This document shows, piece after piece, positions 27,663 to 36,641 of a DNA stretch of 52,713 bases. Below the pieces are notes generated by a model. That model did no database searches. It was not told the origin of the DNA and worked only from the letters and a program-made list of their open reading frames with translations. This stretch comes from JBEKYD01 sp049509915 (GTDB lineage Bacteria > Acidobacteriota > Terriglobia > Bryobacterales > Bryobacteraceae), in NCBI GenBank assembly GCA_049509915.1, contig JBEKZL010000054.1, forward strand, positions 1 to 52,713, written 5' to 3'. A program made the translations under genes and the position numbers. Each line of letters starts with the position of its first letter. Position 1 is the stretch's first letter.

Positions 27663-28694
27663 ATGTTCCGATTTGCGCGCATCGGTCTGCTCGCGGTTTC
27701 GCTGCTTCCAGCCGCCGGCAACGTCGCGCGCGATTGGCGGCGGCATCCCGCCGTCGTCACTATCGATGGCGCTCCGCAAATCTGGGCCATCGGCGATATC
27801 CACGGCGACTACGAGCGTCTGGTACGGTTGCTCCGGACGGCCGGTCTGATAGCCGCCAAACCCGCCACGGCCGCCGCCTGGAGCGGTGGAAACGCCGTGC
27901 TGGTAATCACCGGCGACATGATCGACAAAGGCCCCCGCTCGGTCGAAGTGCTTCGCATGGTACGCGCTCTGGGGCGGGGCGCGGCTGCCGCCGGTGGGCG
28001 GGTCGTCGCGCTCATGGGCAATCACGAAGCCGAGTTCCTGGCCCAGCCGGACGCCGGAAAGTCCGCCGGGTTCGCGAGCGAACTGCGCGCCGAGGGGCTC
28101 GATCCCGCCGACACCGCTGCCTGCCGCGGCGACATCGGCCGCTTTCTGTGCGACCTGCCCATGGCCGCCAGGGTCGGCGAATGGTTCTTCTGCCATGCCG
28201 GCAACACCGCCGGCCGCACCGTGCCCCAGCTCTCGAGCGATATCGTATCGGGCGTGGGCCGGGACGGTTTTGCCAGCAGTCAACTGATTGGCGCCGATTC
28301 GCTGCTGGAAGCGCGCCTCACTTTGAAAGGAGCGGCCACCCGGCCGTGGGTGGACGCCGATGTCCCGCGCCGTTCGGCATCGGAGCTTCTCGCCACCAAC
28401 CTCGACGCCCTCGGCGCCCGGCACCTGGTCGAAGGCCACCAACCCTCCGATATAGCCCTTTCCGGCGGCACCGAACGCAAAGCCGGCGAAATGTTTCAGC
28501 TCTATGGCCGCCTGTTCCTGATCGATGTCGGCATGAGCCGCGGCGTCGGCGATAGCCAGGGTGCCGCTCTGCACATCGTGTCCGGCGATAGCCAGGTCTC
28601 CGCTTCGGCCGTCTGCTCCAACGGGAAAGTAACGCCGCTATGGGACAGCGCCAGCCGCCCCGCCATCGGCCGCGCCGCCCCCTGCGGCGAATAG
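27663..28694 (+). CDS. Secreted PPP-family metallophosphoesterase (Shewanella-like phosphatase type)
   Basis: 343 residues with a signal peptide (1 to about 20). Metal-binding blocks are GDIHGD (44-49), GDMIDKG (84-90) and GNHE (119-122); later, FFCHAGN and VEGHQPSD supply the remaining His ligands. This pattern fits Shewanella-like protein phosphatases. It would hydrolyse phosphate esters or phosphoproteins in the periplasm. The start at 27663 is chosen to give the signal peptide. It is convergent with the dsbD-like gene, 13 bases apart at their stops. Confidence 0.87.
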   Translation: MFRFARIGLLAVSLLPAAGNVARDWRRHPAVVTIDGAPQIWAIGDIHGDYERLVRLLRTAGLIAAKPATAAAWSGGNAVLVITGDMIDKGPRSVEVLRMVRALGRGAAAAGGRVVALMGNHEAEFLAQPDAGKSAGFASELRAEGLDPADTAACRGDIGRFLCDLPMAARVGEWFFCHAGNTAGRTVPQLSSDIVSGVGRDGFASSQLIGADSLLEARLTLKGAATRPWVDADVPRRSASELLATNLDALGARHLVEGHQPSDIALSGGTERKAGEMFQLYGRLFLIDVGMSRGVGDSQGAALHIVSGDSQVSASAVCSNGKVTPLWDSASRPAIGRAAPCGE

Positions 28695-28707
28695 CGGCTG
28701 TCGGCCG

Positions 28708-30999
28708 TTACAGCACGCCCTCAATCGCCGACCGCATCTCCGTTTCCCCGGTAAACTGCGCGAACCGCTTGACCAGCTTCCCCGACCGGTCGAAAATCAG
28801 CGTCGCGGGAAAGCCTTCCACTCCGTACCTGGTGCCCAGGCTGGGCGTGCCGAGCGCCACCGGATACTCCATGGGGTGCTTGGCCAGGAAAGGTTTCACC
28901 AGTTCGGCGTCCTCCTGATCGATGTCCACGCCCACAATCTCGAGGCCGCGCGGGCTCAGCTCCCGGTACAGCTTGTTCAATCCCGGAATCTCGCGCACGC
29001 AGGGCTCGCAGTAGGTGGCCCAGAAATCCAGCACCACCACTTTGCCGGCGGTATTGATCGGGGCGCCATCGAGCGCCGTGCGGGGAGTGCCTATATCGAC
29101 GGCATTGGCCGGAGCCGGCGGCGCCTGGCCGCCCTGGCGCAAAAATGCCAGGTATTCGGCCGGGTCGCGGGTCAGGCGATCGAAGGTGGCGATGGGGCGC
29201 TCGTTGGCGTCCATGATGGCGTAGAAAGGCTCCGCCGAGGTGTGAAACTTGTCCTCCAGAAGCTTCTCGTTGCGTTCAGAGACAGCATCGGAACGGTCAG
29301 TATAGAGCTCCACCAGCACGAAGTTCCCCAGCGCGGCTTCGATCTCAGAGCGGGAGAGCATGTTGGCGCGCATCCAGTGGCAGTTGGTGCAGCCGATTCC
29401 GGTGAAATCGATGAACAGCAGCTTGCCTTGGCTGCGCGCCCGCGCCAAAGCCCCGGCGTAGTCGTCGGTGATCCAGTCCAGACCCCCGGCCGACGTAGCC
29501 GACCCCGAACCCGCGCCGCCTTCCGCCGCTGGCACGTAAGCATCCAACTCGCCCAGCTTGCCGCCCGCCATGCCCGGAGCCAGGCTGAGGGCGAAGATCG
29601 CCAGCGCCATGCCCGTCAGCAGACGCCCCAGCCCCAGCGTCTCGTCCGGTTTGATTCCTTCCAGGCGCACGAACCCCAGCAGGTACAGGCCGGCCATGGC
29701 GAACAGCACCATCCAGGCGGCCAGGAAACGCTCGCGCGTGAGCCATCCCCAGCCGAGCGTCTGGTCGACCTTGGCCAGATAATACAGGCTCGCCGCCAGG
29801 ATCAGAAACCCCATGGTTACTTTCACCCGCGCCAGCCACCCGCCGCTCCGCGGCATCCTCTTCAGGTAGCCCGGAAACAGAGCCAACACGAAAAACGGCA
29901 GCGCCAGCCCGCTCGCAAACAACGCCATGCCGGCCAGTGGACGCATGCCGCCGCCCGAGACGGACGCCGCCAGCAGCGATCCCACAAACGGCCCCACGCA
30001 CGCAAAGGAAGACAGCGAAAAGGTCAGCCCCATCAGCAGCGCGCCGGCGTAACCGCCTTGCCCGGAAGACGCATTCAGGCGCGTCAGAATGCCCGACGGA
30101 ATGGTGATCTCGAAAGCGCCCAAAAGGCTGAGTCCGAACGCCACGAATAACGCCGTGATGAAGCCGTTCACCCAGGGACTCGAAGCCAGATGCTTCACCC
30201 CCACCGGCCCCAGAATCGCCGTCGTCACCAGACCCATGCCGCTAAACAGGACGATAATCCCGAGGCAGAACACCGCCGCCTGCGCGATGCCATCCTGCCG
30301 CCCTCCGGCCGGGCGGTTCAGGAAGTAAGACATGGTAATGGGGATCATCGGGAATACGCAAGGCGTAAAAATCGCCGCCAGCCCAAATCCAAACGCGGTG
30401 AGCAGGAACAACGCCAGGCCCTGTTCCGGCTGGCTCCCCGAAGGCCCTTGCGATTGGCTTCCCGCCGCGCTTGCCGCCCTGGCGGCTACCTCGTTGTAAC
30501 CCGCCGGTATGGCGACCGCGGCCGCCACGCCTGGCGCCACCGCCAGCGTCGCTTTGCCCGACCATTTCCCGGGTACGCACTGGGTATCGCTGCAGGTCTG
30601 AAAACGGGCGTTCACGGCGATCTCGGCCGGGCCGGCGGGCGCATCTTTGCGTAGACTTACTTCCACCGCGAAGCCGGCTTCACCGTAGTAAGTTTCGGTG
30701 TCAGTGTTGAAATTGGAGTCGAAGGCTCGCTTGGGCCGCGTTTGGAAGAGGCGGGTGCTCTCGACCACTTTGCCCGCGATCTGGAACGAGGCCGGAATGC
30801 CAGCCGCCGAGGAAGCCGAATACAGGTGCCAGCCCGGGTCAATGCTCGCCTCGATGCGCGCCAGAGCCTTGCCGCCCGGAGCCGCCTTGGCCGGATCGAA
30901 CGCGACCGCCCACCGCGCGTGTTCTACAGGTTGGGCCGGGGCGGAGAAGCCCGCCAGGAAAAAGGTCAGAACCGGCAGATACGCCGCGAACCGCTTCAT
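28708..30999 (-). CDS. DsbD-type thiol:disulfide interchange protein with extra C-terminal TlpA domain
   Basis: 763 residues. A signal peptide leads to a DsbD-alpha-like domain (Cys136/Cys141), then eight membrane helices (about 195-475) with the redox pair Cys214 (FTPCVFPM) and Cys334 (FACVGPF). Next is a gamma-type thioredoxin domain with CTNC (537-540). Unlike classical DsbD it continues into a second thioredoxin fold, TlpA/ResA-like, with the active site ATYCEPC (Cys664/Cys667) and the cis-Pro in GFPATL. Electrons from cytosolic thioredoxin could thus flow through one chain to a built-in periplasmic reductant. The ATG at 30999 follows plsX by 17 bases; the frame is open upstream only inside plsX. 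Confidence 0.9.
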   Translation of the reverse strand: MKRFAAYLPVLTFFLAGFSAPAQPVEHARWAVAFDPAKAAPGGKALARIEASIDPGWHLYSASSAAGIPASFQIAGKVVESTRLFQTRPKRAFDSNFNTDTETYYGEAGFAVEVSLRKDAPAGPAEIAVNARFQTCSDTQCVPGKWSGKATLAVAPGVAAAVAIPAGYNEVAARAASAAGSQSQGPSGSQPEQGLALFLLTAFGFGLAAIFTPCVFPMIPITMSYFLNRPAGGRQDGIAQAAVFCLGIIVLFSGMGLVTTAILGPVGVKHLASSPWVNGFITALFVAFGLSLLGAFEITIPSGILTRLNASSGQGGYAGALLMGLTFSLSSFACVGPFVGSLLAASVSGGGMRPLAGMALFASGLALPFFVLALFPGYLKRMPRSGGWLARVKVTMGFLILAASLYYLAKVDQTLGWGWLTRERFLAAWMVLFAMAGLYLLGFVRLEGIKPDETLGLGRLLTGMALAIFALSLAPGMAGGKLGELDAYVPAAEGGAGSGSATSAGGLDWITDDYAGALARARSQGKLLFIDFTGIGCTNCHWMRANMLSRSEIEAALGNFVLVELYTDRSDAVSERNEKLLEDKFHTSAEPFYAIMDANERPIATFDRLTRDPAEYLAFLRQGGQAPPAPANAVDIGTPRTALDGAPINTAGKVVVLDFWATYCEPCVREIPGLNKLYRELSPRGLEIVGVDIDQEDAELVKPFLAKHPMEYPVALGTPSLGTRYGVEGFPATLIFDRSGKLVKRFAQFTGETEMRSAIEGVL

Positions 31000-31016
31000 A
31001 GTCGCTCCCGGAGGCC

Positions 31017-32024
31017 TTACTTCGCCGCTACCGCCAACTCGTCCTCGATGCGCTGGTTCACTTTGCCATTGGAAAACTCCGCCGCCACGCGAATCGCGTT
31101 CTTGATGGCGTTGGAATTCGACCGGCCGTGGCAGATGATGCACACGCCACGCACGCCCAGCAGCGGCGCGCCGCCGGTTTCCGAGTAGTCCAGCCTCCGC
31201 TTGAAATGGTTGAACGCCGGTTTCGACAGCACCGCGCCGATCTTGGTCTGAATGCTCGATTCCAGCGATTCGCGCAGAATCTGCGTGACCATCGTCACCA
31301 GCCCCTCGCTCACCTTCAGCGCCACGTTGCCGATGAACCCGTCGCAGACGATCACATCCACGTTGCCGCCGTAAATATCCCGGCCTTCCACGTTGCCGAC
31401 GAAGTCGATCTGCAGCTCTTTGATCAACTCGCGGGCGGCACGCGTCAGGTCGTTGCCCTTGTGGGCCTCTTCGCCTATCGAAAGGATACCGACGCGCGGC
31501 CTGTCCCGCCGCAGCACCACGCGGGAATAAATCTCGCCCATCACCGCGAACTGGGCCAGCATGCGTGCCGAGCAATCCACGTTGGCGCCCACATCCAGCA
31601 CCACCACCGGGTATTCGGGGCCTTTCACGGTGGGAAACACGCCCGCCAGCGCCGGCCGCGTCACGCCCGGCACCACGCCTTGCACGATTTTGGCCGTGGC
31701 CATCGCCGCGCCGGTGTTGCCGGCCGACACCAGTCCCTCCGCCTTGCCGTCGCGCACCAGCCGCGAGGCAACCCGCAGAGAGCTGTCCTGTTTGGTGCGA
31801 ACAGCGGTGGTGGGATCGTCCATGGTGATGCGCTCACTGGCGTGCACCACCTCGATCGGCAGGTCGCGGTAGTCGTCGTATTTCTCGAGCTCCGCGCGAA
31901 CCCGGTCCACCAGACCCACCAGGATAACCTTGACGCCATACTGCCGGACGGCCAGCACCGCGCCCTCGACTTCCACAACGGGAGCGTGGTCTCCGCCCAT
32001 TGCATCCAAGGCAATGGTCAGCAT
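31017..32024 (-). CDS. plsX: Phosphate acyltransferase PlsX
   Basis: 335 residues, normal length. It makes acyl-phosphate from acyl-ACP, the first step of phospholipid synthesis with PlsY. The family opening DAMGGDHAP is at residues 8-16, with SAGNTGAAMATA, VVLDVGANVDC and VICDGFIGNVALK following. It lies 12 bases after rpmF in the conserved order DUF177-rpmF-plsX. Confidence 0.95.
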   Translation of the reverse strand: MLTIALDAMGGDHAPVVEVEGAVLAVRQYGVKVILVGLVDRVRAELEKYDDYRDLPIEVVHASERITMDDPTTAVRTKQDSSLRVASRLVRDGKAEGLVSAGNTGAAMATAKIVQGVVPGVTRPALAGVFPTVKGPEYPVVVLDVGANVDCSARMLAQFAVMGEIYSRVVLRRDRPRVGILSIGEEAHKGNDLTRAARELIKELQIDFVGNVEGRDIYGGNVDVIVCDGFIGNVALKVSEGLVTMVTQILRESLESSIQTKIGAVLSKPAFNHFKRRLDYSETGGAPLLGVRGVCIICHGRSNSNAIKNAIRVAAEFSNGKVNQRIEDELAVAAK

Positions 32025-32036
32025 GTTAGAAACAGG

Positions 32037-32219
32037 CTACTCCTGCTCGACCTCGACCACTTCCCGGCCCTTGTATTGCCCGCAATGAGGGCACACGCGG
32101 TGCGGCAGCTTGGGCTCGTGGCAGTTCGGACATTCCGATAGACCGGAGGCCTTCAGCGCATCGTGCGCGCGGCGGGTACTGGTCCGCCTCTGGGAGTGTC
32201 GGCGTTTGGGATTCGGCAT
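32037..32219 (-). CDS. rpmF: 50S ribosomal protein L32
   Basis: 60 residues. It starts MPNPKRRHSQRRTSTRRAHD and carries the zinc-ribbon cysteines 30, 33, 43 and 46. It sits between the DUF177 gene and plsX, the standard bacterial arrangement coupling ribosome and lipid synthesis. Confidence 0.96.
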   Translation of the reverse strand: MPNPKRRHSQRRTSTRRAHDALKASGLSECPNCHEPKLPHRVCPHCGQYKGREVVEVEQE

Positions 32220-32229
32220 TTCTCTTCCT

Positions 32230-32754
32230 TCACAATTCTAACTTGCGGAACGCTTCCCAGCGGCCGTCCCTGCTCTCGAGCTGGCAATCGCACGCGGTCT
32301 CGTTCCGGTTTTTTCCGCAAACCGGGCAAATACCTTTACAACCCTGGCTGCATACCCGCTGCATCGGCAGGGCCAGCAGCACCTGTTCCCGCAGGATGTC
32401 TTCCAGTTCCAGGCCGTCGCCTTCGTAGAAGCCCATCTCCGCTTCGCCCTCGTCGATCCCGACTTCCTCCTCCCGTCCGATGAACGCGGCGGGCCGATAG
32501 AACAGATCGAAGGCGCCTTCCAAGGGAAAGCGGGCGCGTCCCAGGCAGCGGTCGCACTCGGCCGTCATGTCCACCGTGTACCGCCCCTGAATCCGCACTT
32601 CGCCATCCGTGTGCGGCAACAGTTCGGCTACGCCGGTCGCCCGCAACGGAGACCCCTGCTCCAGGTCCTCACCCGAAAATTCGATCTGTCCCGGCGAGAA
32701 GGTCTCGTCGAAACGAACCTTCCTCGCCTCCATCGCTTTCACGCTCAGCAACAT
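32230..32754 (-). CDS. DUF177 (YceD) family protein
   Basis: 174 residues. It has paired cysteines CDRC at 67-70 and, near the C-terminus, CSQGCKGICPVCGKN followed by CDC. DUF177 proteins next to rpmF are implicated in 23S rRNA accumulation in bacteria and plants. The start at 32754 or the Met seven residues later are both possible; TATAAT on the minus strand at 32791-32796 is a good -10 box for the operon. Confidence 0.88.
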   Translation of the reverse strand: MLLSVKAMEARKVRFDETFSPGQIEFSGEDLEQGSPLRATGVAELLPHTDGEVRIQGRYTVDMTAECDRCLGRARFPLEGAFDLFYRPAAFIGREEEVGIDEGEAEMGFYEGDGLELEDILREQVLLALPMQRVCSQGCKGICPVCGKNRNETACDCQLESRDGRWEAFRKLEL

Positions 32755-32790
32755 AAAAAGGGAACCACGACACCAGGCGAGAGCTTTTTT

Positions 32791-32796
32791 ATTATA
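32791..32796 (-). promoter_or_regulatory. -10 box of the DUF177-rpmF-plsX operon
   Basis: A consensus TATAAT on the minus strand, 37 bases upstream of the DUF177 start, within an AT-rich stretch (32780-32900) that contrasts with the GC-rich surroundings. No clear -35 match is present at the standard spacing. Confidence 0.5.
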
Positions 32797-32896
32797 ATCC
32801 AAAACCCCTATTGGCGGCGTTGCAGTACGTTTATCGTTACAGGTAGCGTAAATAGTACTACCAAGCGGGCCCTTTTCTGTTATAAACAAAAGCTAG

Positions 32897-33127
32897 ATGA
32901 CATACACTTGTAACAAGAGCGTCGGCAGCCACGGCCACTACCCCGCTTTTTCGGTGGAGGAGATTCGCACCCGCCCGGTGCATACCACCCCACCGAGCCA
33001 TCACGAGATTTCCGTGCTGGCTTATTCTTATTGGGAAGCTTCGGGCCGAAGAGGTGGCCGCGACTGGGAACACTGGTTTCGGGCCGAACGCGATCTACGG
33101 GCGGCAAGAACGGCCCTTGCCCGTTGA
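32897..33127 (+). CDS. DUF2934 domain protein
   Basis: 76 residues. The segment ISVLAYSYWEASGRRGGRDW followed by EHWFRAERDL fits the DUF2934 consensus (helix with AY, then G-x-x-x-DW-x-x-AE). Function is unknown; such small proteins are common in Acidobacteria and nitrogen-fixing bacteria. It is divergent from the DUF177 operon and monocistronic. Confidence 0.7.
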   Translation: MTYTCNKSVGSHGHYPAFSVEEIRTRPVHTTPPSHHEISVLAYSYWEASGRRGGRDWEHWFRAERDLRAARTALAR

Positions 33128-33218
33128 GCGGTGGCACGGACGAGCGTTTCCCATCGTCCGTCAAGCGGAGGCGAGCGAGCAAGACAGGAGGGCCGCCTGC
33201 AAGGTGGCTACTTGTCCG

Positions 33219-33434
33219 CTAGCGGCGCTGCGTGCGCGCCAGTAAAGCCCCGGCGCGCTCAATAGCTTTGGTTTCCGCCTCCTCGCGGCTGGCGCCGGTA
33301 GTACGCGCCAAGGCCGCTCCCGGAGAAACGTTGTCTGCCATGGCGTGCCACTCCAGCCCCAGTTTGTAACTGGTGATATTCACCGGCCAGCCCGAAACCT
33401 CCAGGCTGCGCTCGCTAAAACCCTCCGCGCGCAT
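33219..33434 (-). CDS. Small conserved hypothetical protein
   Basis: About 71 residues from the ATG at 33434, which lies two bases past the sulfurtransferase stop; the frame is open further upstream inside that gene. It has a beta-rich first half (SLEVSGWPVNITSYKLG) and an alpha-helical end (TGASREEAETKAIERAGALL), resembling a small double-stranded-RNA-binding-like or DUF1508-like fold. No assignment is made. Its position right after the sulfurtransferase suggests cotranscription. Confidence 0.6.
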   Translation of the reverse strand: MRAEGFSERSLEVSGWPVNITSYKLGLEWHAMADNVSPGAALARTTGASREEAETKAIERAGALLARTQRR

Positions 33435-33436
33435 AT

Positions 33437-34303
33437 TCAACCCCTCGCCGCCGCCGCCATCCCGCCACGCTCCACCGGAGCTCCCACCAGGTTGCCCCAT
33501 TCGGTCCACGAACCGTCGTAGTTGGTCACTTTGTCAAAGCCCAGCAAGTATTTCAATACAAACCAGGTATGACTGGAGCGCTCCCCAATGCGGCAATAGG
33601 CGATGACTGGCTTCGAACCATCCACGCCTTCGCCGCCGTAAAGGGAACGCAGATCCTCGGCCGATCTGAACGTGCCGTCGTCATTGGCGGCTTTGCCCCA
33701 CGGGACGTTGCACGCGCCCGGAATGTGCCCGCCCCGCTGGCAGGTCTCCGGCAGTCCCGGTGGCGCCAGAATCTCGCCCGAGAATTCCGCCGGACTGCGC
33801 ACATCCACCAGCACTGCGCCGGCCTCTGCCAACGCCTTTTGCACTTGCGGCAAGTAAGCTCGCAGCGAAAGATCCGCCGGCTTCGCCCGGTACTGGGTTC
33901 GCTTCGGCGAGGGAACCTCCGTGGTCAATTCCCTGCCCTCCGACAGCCACTTCTTGCGGCCGCCGTTGACCAGCCGCACATCCGCGTGGCCGTAGATTTT
34001 AGCCTGCCAAAGAGCCCATGCGGCGAACCAGTTGTTGTTGTCGCCATAGATGATTAGCGTGCTGTCGAGGGCGACGCCGGAAGCCGAAAGCAGCTCCTCG
34101 AACTGTTCCTGGGAAAGAATGTCGCGCCGTACCGGGTCGGCCAGTTGGGTGGTCCAGGCCCAAGCCACCGCTCCCGGTATGTGCCCCTCGTCGTAGGCTT
34201 TGGTGTCCACGTCCACCTCCACCAGGCGCACCTTGGCGTCGCTACCATGTCGCGCCACCCATTCCGTATCTACCAAGACTTCCGGATGTGCATAGTTTGC
34301 CAT
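33437..34303 (-). CDS. Rhodanese-type sulfurtransferase (thiosulfate/3-mercaptopyruvate)
   Basis: 288 residues, two rhodanese domains in tandem. The N-terminal one (residues 1 to about 140, HIPGAVAWAW) lacks the cysteine. The C-terminal one has the active loop YCRIGERSS with Cys237, of the CRxGxR type seen in thiosulfate sulfurtransferases. VDVRSPAEFSGE opens the second domain. It transfers sulfane sulfur to cyanide or a thiol. The start at 34303 is preferred over a Met five codons upstream because MANYAHPEVLVDTEW matches family starts. Confidence 0.92.
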   Translation of the reverse strand: MANYAHPEVLVDTEWVARHGSDAKVRLVEVDVDTKAYDEGHIPGAVAWAWTTQLADPVRRDILSQEQFEELLSASGVALDSTLIIYGDNNNWFAAWALWQAKIYGHADVRLVNGGRKKWLSEGRELTTEVPSPKRTQYRAKPADLSLRAYLPQVQKALAEAGAVLVDVRSPAEFSGEILAPPGLPETCQRGGHIPGACNVPWGKAANDDGTFRSAEDLRSLYGGEGVDGSKPVIAYCRIGERSSHTWFVLKYLLGFDKVTNYDGSWTEWGNLVGAPVERGGMAAAARG

Positions 34304-34393
34304 GAGTGTCCTCTCCAATCTGATTAAATCATATCGAGAATCGGTAGATTTGGAAAGAGGGATGCTTTATCGATTTTGGGGGAGTTAGCTCCC

Positions 34394-34485
34394 GGCAACC
34401 GCTCGCTTAGCGGTCGCGGCTCGGCAAGTGACTGCAAACACACGGCGTTTGTAGCCGAGCCACGACCGCAAGGGAGCTGTTGACC
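34394..34485. repeat. Dispersed palindromic repeat, family 1, copy D
   Basis: Left arm from 34394 (GGCAACCGCTCGCTTAGCGG), right arm ending AGGGAGCTGTTGACC, and a central block CGGCTCGGCAAGTGACTGCA shared with copy B. It fills part of the 452-base gap 34304-34755. Confidence 0.85.
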
Positions 34486-34511
34486 GGAGCCTACCTCCCC
34501 AGATTGGCTAA

Positions 34512-34601
34512 GCACACGCCGTGAAAAACCTCCGGCGCCGCACCGATCACCGCCAACGGCGTCCGGCCGGCCCGAACCGTCAAACCGATTCGGCGGTTTT
34601 G
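34512..34601 (-). pseudogene. Possible remnant of an orphan permease gene
   Basis: In one minus frame the stretch RRIGLTVRAGRTPLAVIGAA followed by PEVFHGV resembles the MacB periplasmic-domain signature of ADOP permeases (IG-TVR-x-G-x-P-x-x-VIG-x-x-P-x-x-FHGV). Nothing of the rest of such a gene is recognisable on either side, and the frame ends at 34491. Short match, so weak. Confidence 0.3.
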
Positions 34602-34755
34602 GAGAGCCCCGCCGGAAAACAGGCGCGTTGCACGCCAGCCCGTTTCGCCCCATCGCCCGCCAAACCATCGCAAGGGGCGCACGGGCGGTGCTCACTGCCC
34701 AGTCCCCCTGGTCAATTCCAGTAGGCGAATCTCGCGTCGGTCCACCTTTTGGCTA

Positions 34756-36519
34756 TCACCTCATTCGCCCGGGCATCTCCTGCAAGCCGGAAGCGATGCG
34801 GCGCAATTTATCCAATGCGGGACTTCGGACTTCAATAGCGATCCTCTTTAGGTACTCGGCGGAGCCGGCCTCGACGGCTTTCAAGGCTTCGTAAATCGGG
34901 CGCCAGGCATCCTTCCATTCCTTCTTATCGAGTACGTCAACGAAGTCGCGCACCCGGCCGCTTTTCACGGAAGCCGCCAGGAGAATCTCGATCCCTTGTT
35001 GGCCGACCGCGAGCAGATCGATTGGATCGCCAACCAGCGCATCCTCGAATGCAACCGAGGCCCGCGGGAATTCACATAGTTGGCCAAAAGCGACAGCCCT
35101 ATGGAGTCTCACGAAGGGATTGGCAGTGTCTAGTTCCTGGACAAGGCCACAAACAGCAAGTAGAAGCTTGCCAAAAGGAGGATAGTTCTTGCAAAGCACG
35201 AGCAGTTCGTTCCAGAAGTCGGCCCGGCGGGAGGAATCGACGGGGAACCCGCCCATCGCTGATCTTCCCGCAGCTTGTCTTGCGGCCACGGCGATAGCCG
35301 CTGTGATAGAGTCTTTAGGGTTGAGCTCATGGGCGCGGTCGAGTTGCTCCGAGCCGCCGTGCAGGTCGCCCAGATCGCAGTAGAGTAGCGCGCCAAGATT
35401 GCGCGTTATCGCGGCACTGTCGGGTTCAAGGCGGATTGCGTTGCGAAATGCCCCTTCCGCATCTCTCGGTTTGTGTGCCTCACACGCGAGAAAGAATGCG
35501 AATCTGGCCCACGCCAAAGCGGCCTCAGGGTCGAGGTCGATCGCCTTGCGATGAATGGCCTCTGCCTCCCGCAGCCGTTCTGGTTTCTTAGCTAGCAGGC
35601 TCCCGAGATGCAACCAAAAGGCTGCCGACTTTGGTTCAAGCTCGGTGGCCCTGCGGAAAGCGGCCTCCGCTTCAGCAAACCGTTCTGATGTCCCCTCTAG
35701 CAGAGCTCCCAGATCGTGCCAGAACCATCCTTTCTTGGGATCAAGCTCTATCGCCTTGCGAAACGCCGCCTCGGCCTCTGCAACTCGTTCTGGTATCCTG
35801 GCCAGCAGCCGACCCAATGCCAGCCACGACGCTGCCGATTGCAGATCAAGCTCGATGGCCCTCCGAAGGGCATCCTCTGCTTCCGCCACCCGTTCGGGCG
35901 TACGGTCGAGAAGGCTGCCTAGGCGGTGCCAATACCATGGCTGACTGTTATCGAGCTTGATCGCCTCGCGATAGGCGGCCTCTGCTTCCGCCGCCCTCTG
36001 CGGTATCTCTCCTAGAAGGCTTCCAAGCAGCAACCAAGCGTCGGCCCATTTCGGGTTAAGCTCAATCGCCTTGCGACAGGCAGTTGCTGCTTCCTCAGAA
36101 CGTCCAGGCGCCCGCGCTAGAAGTGCTGCGAGGAGCACGAAGGGCAAATACTCCTTCGGATCAAGCTCGACCGCTTTGCGGCAGGCAGCTACCGCTTCAT
36201 CGAAACGCTCCGGCGCCCTGGCTAGAAGCACCGCGAGTCCCAGCCAGTACCCGGGCCACTTCGGATCAAGTTCAATCGCCCTGCGGTAGGCAGCTTCGGC
36301 CTCCGCGGCCCGTCCTGGTAAGTTCGCCAGTAAGATTCCCAAACCTGCCCAATTCGGGTCCCCTTTCGGATCAAGTTCGATCGCCTTGCGGTAGGCAGCT
36401 TCCGCTTCCGCCGCCCGTTCCGGTATCTCCGCGAGCAGCCGGCCCAGGCCCCGCCAACTCCCGTCCCATTTCGGATCAAGTTCGATCGCCTTGCGGTAGG
36501 CAGTTTCCGCTTGCTCCAC
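34756..36519 (-). pseudogene. C-terminal TPR-repeat part of the second sensor-type ATPase (frameshifted from its N-terminus)
   Basis: An open frame of 587 residues made of about ten 35-residue TPR-like units (A-E-A-x-YRKAIELDPK-x-x-x-W-x-x-LG-x-LLA) and a degenerate helical tail of about 200 residues (RADFWNELLVLCKNYPPFGK and onward). TPR arrays of this kind form a superhelix for ligand or protein sensing. The repeat reading continues upstream past the first Met without a start. It joins the frame ending at 36642-37061 across a one-base lesion near 36673-36682. I therefore read it as the C-terminal half of the ATPase gene rather than as a separate protein. If translated alone it would need a new ribosome site, which I do not see. 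Confidence 0.75.
35530..36505. repeat. Tandem 105-base coding repeats (TPR array)
   Basis: Successive units of 105 bases encode the 35-residue TPR-like repeats. The block ATCAAGTTCGATCGCC with TTGCGGTAGGCAG recurs nearly unchanged in the units at 36280-36500. Identity is highest at the N-terminal end of the array, pointing to recent duplication or conversion there. Confidence 0.8.
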
Positions 36520-36641
36520 TTTGTCAGCCGATGCAGAGAGAACATCGCCGAGATCGCACCAGTAGCGGCCGCCGGATGGCTCGAGGTCGATCGCCTTTCG
36601 AACGTAGGATTCCGCCTCATCGCGGCGGTCCTCGCGTCGCC

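Noticed and set aside
34491..34724. Small open frames on both strands between the sulfurtransferase and the TPR gene
   Set aside because: No start signals or coding pattern; only a short permease-like match, listed as a possible remnant.
35530..36505. Regular repeats considered as a CRISPR array
   Set aside because: The 105-base period is entirely coding and gives 35-residue TPR-like units; there are no short identical repeats with unique spacers.
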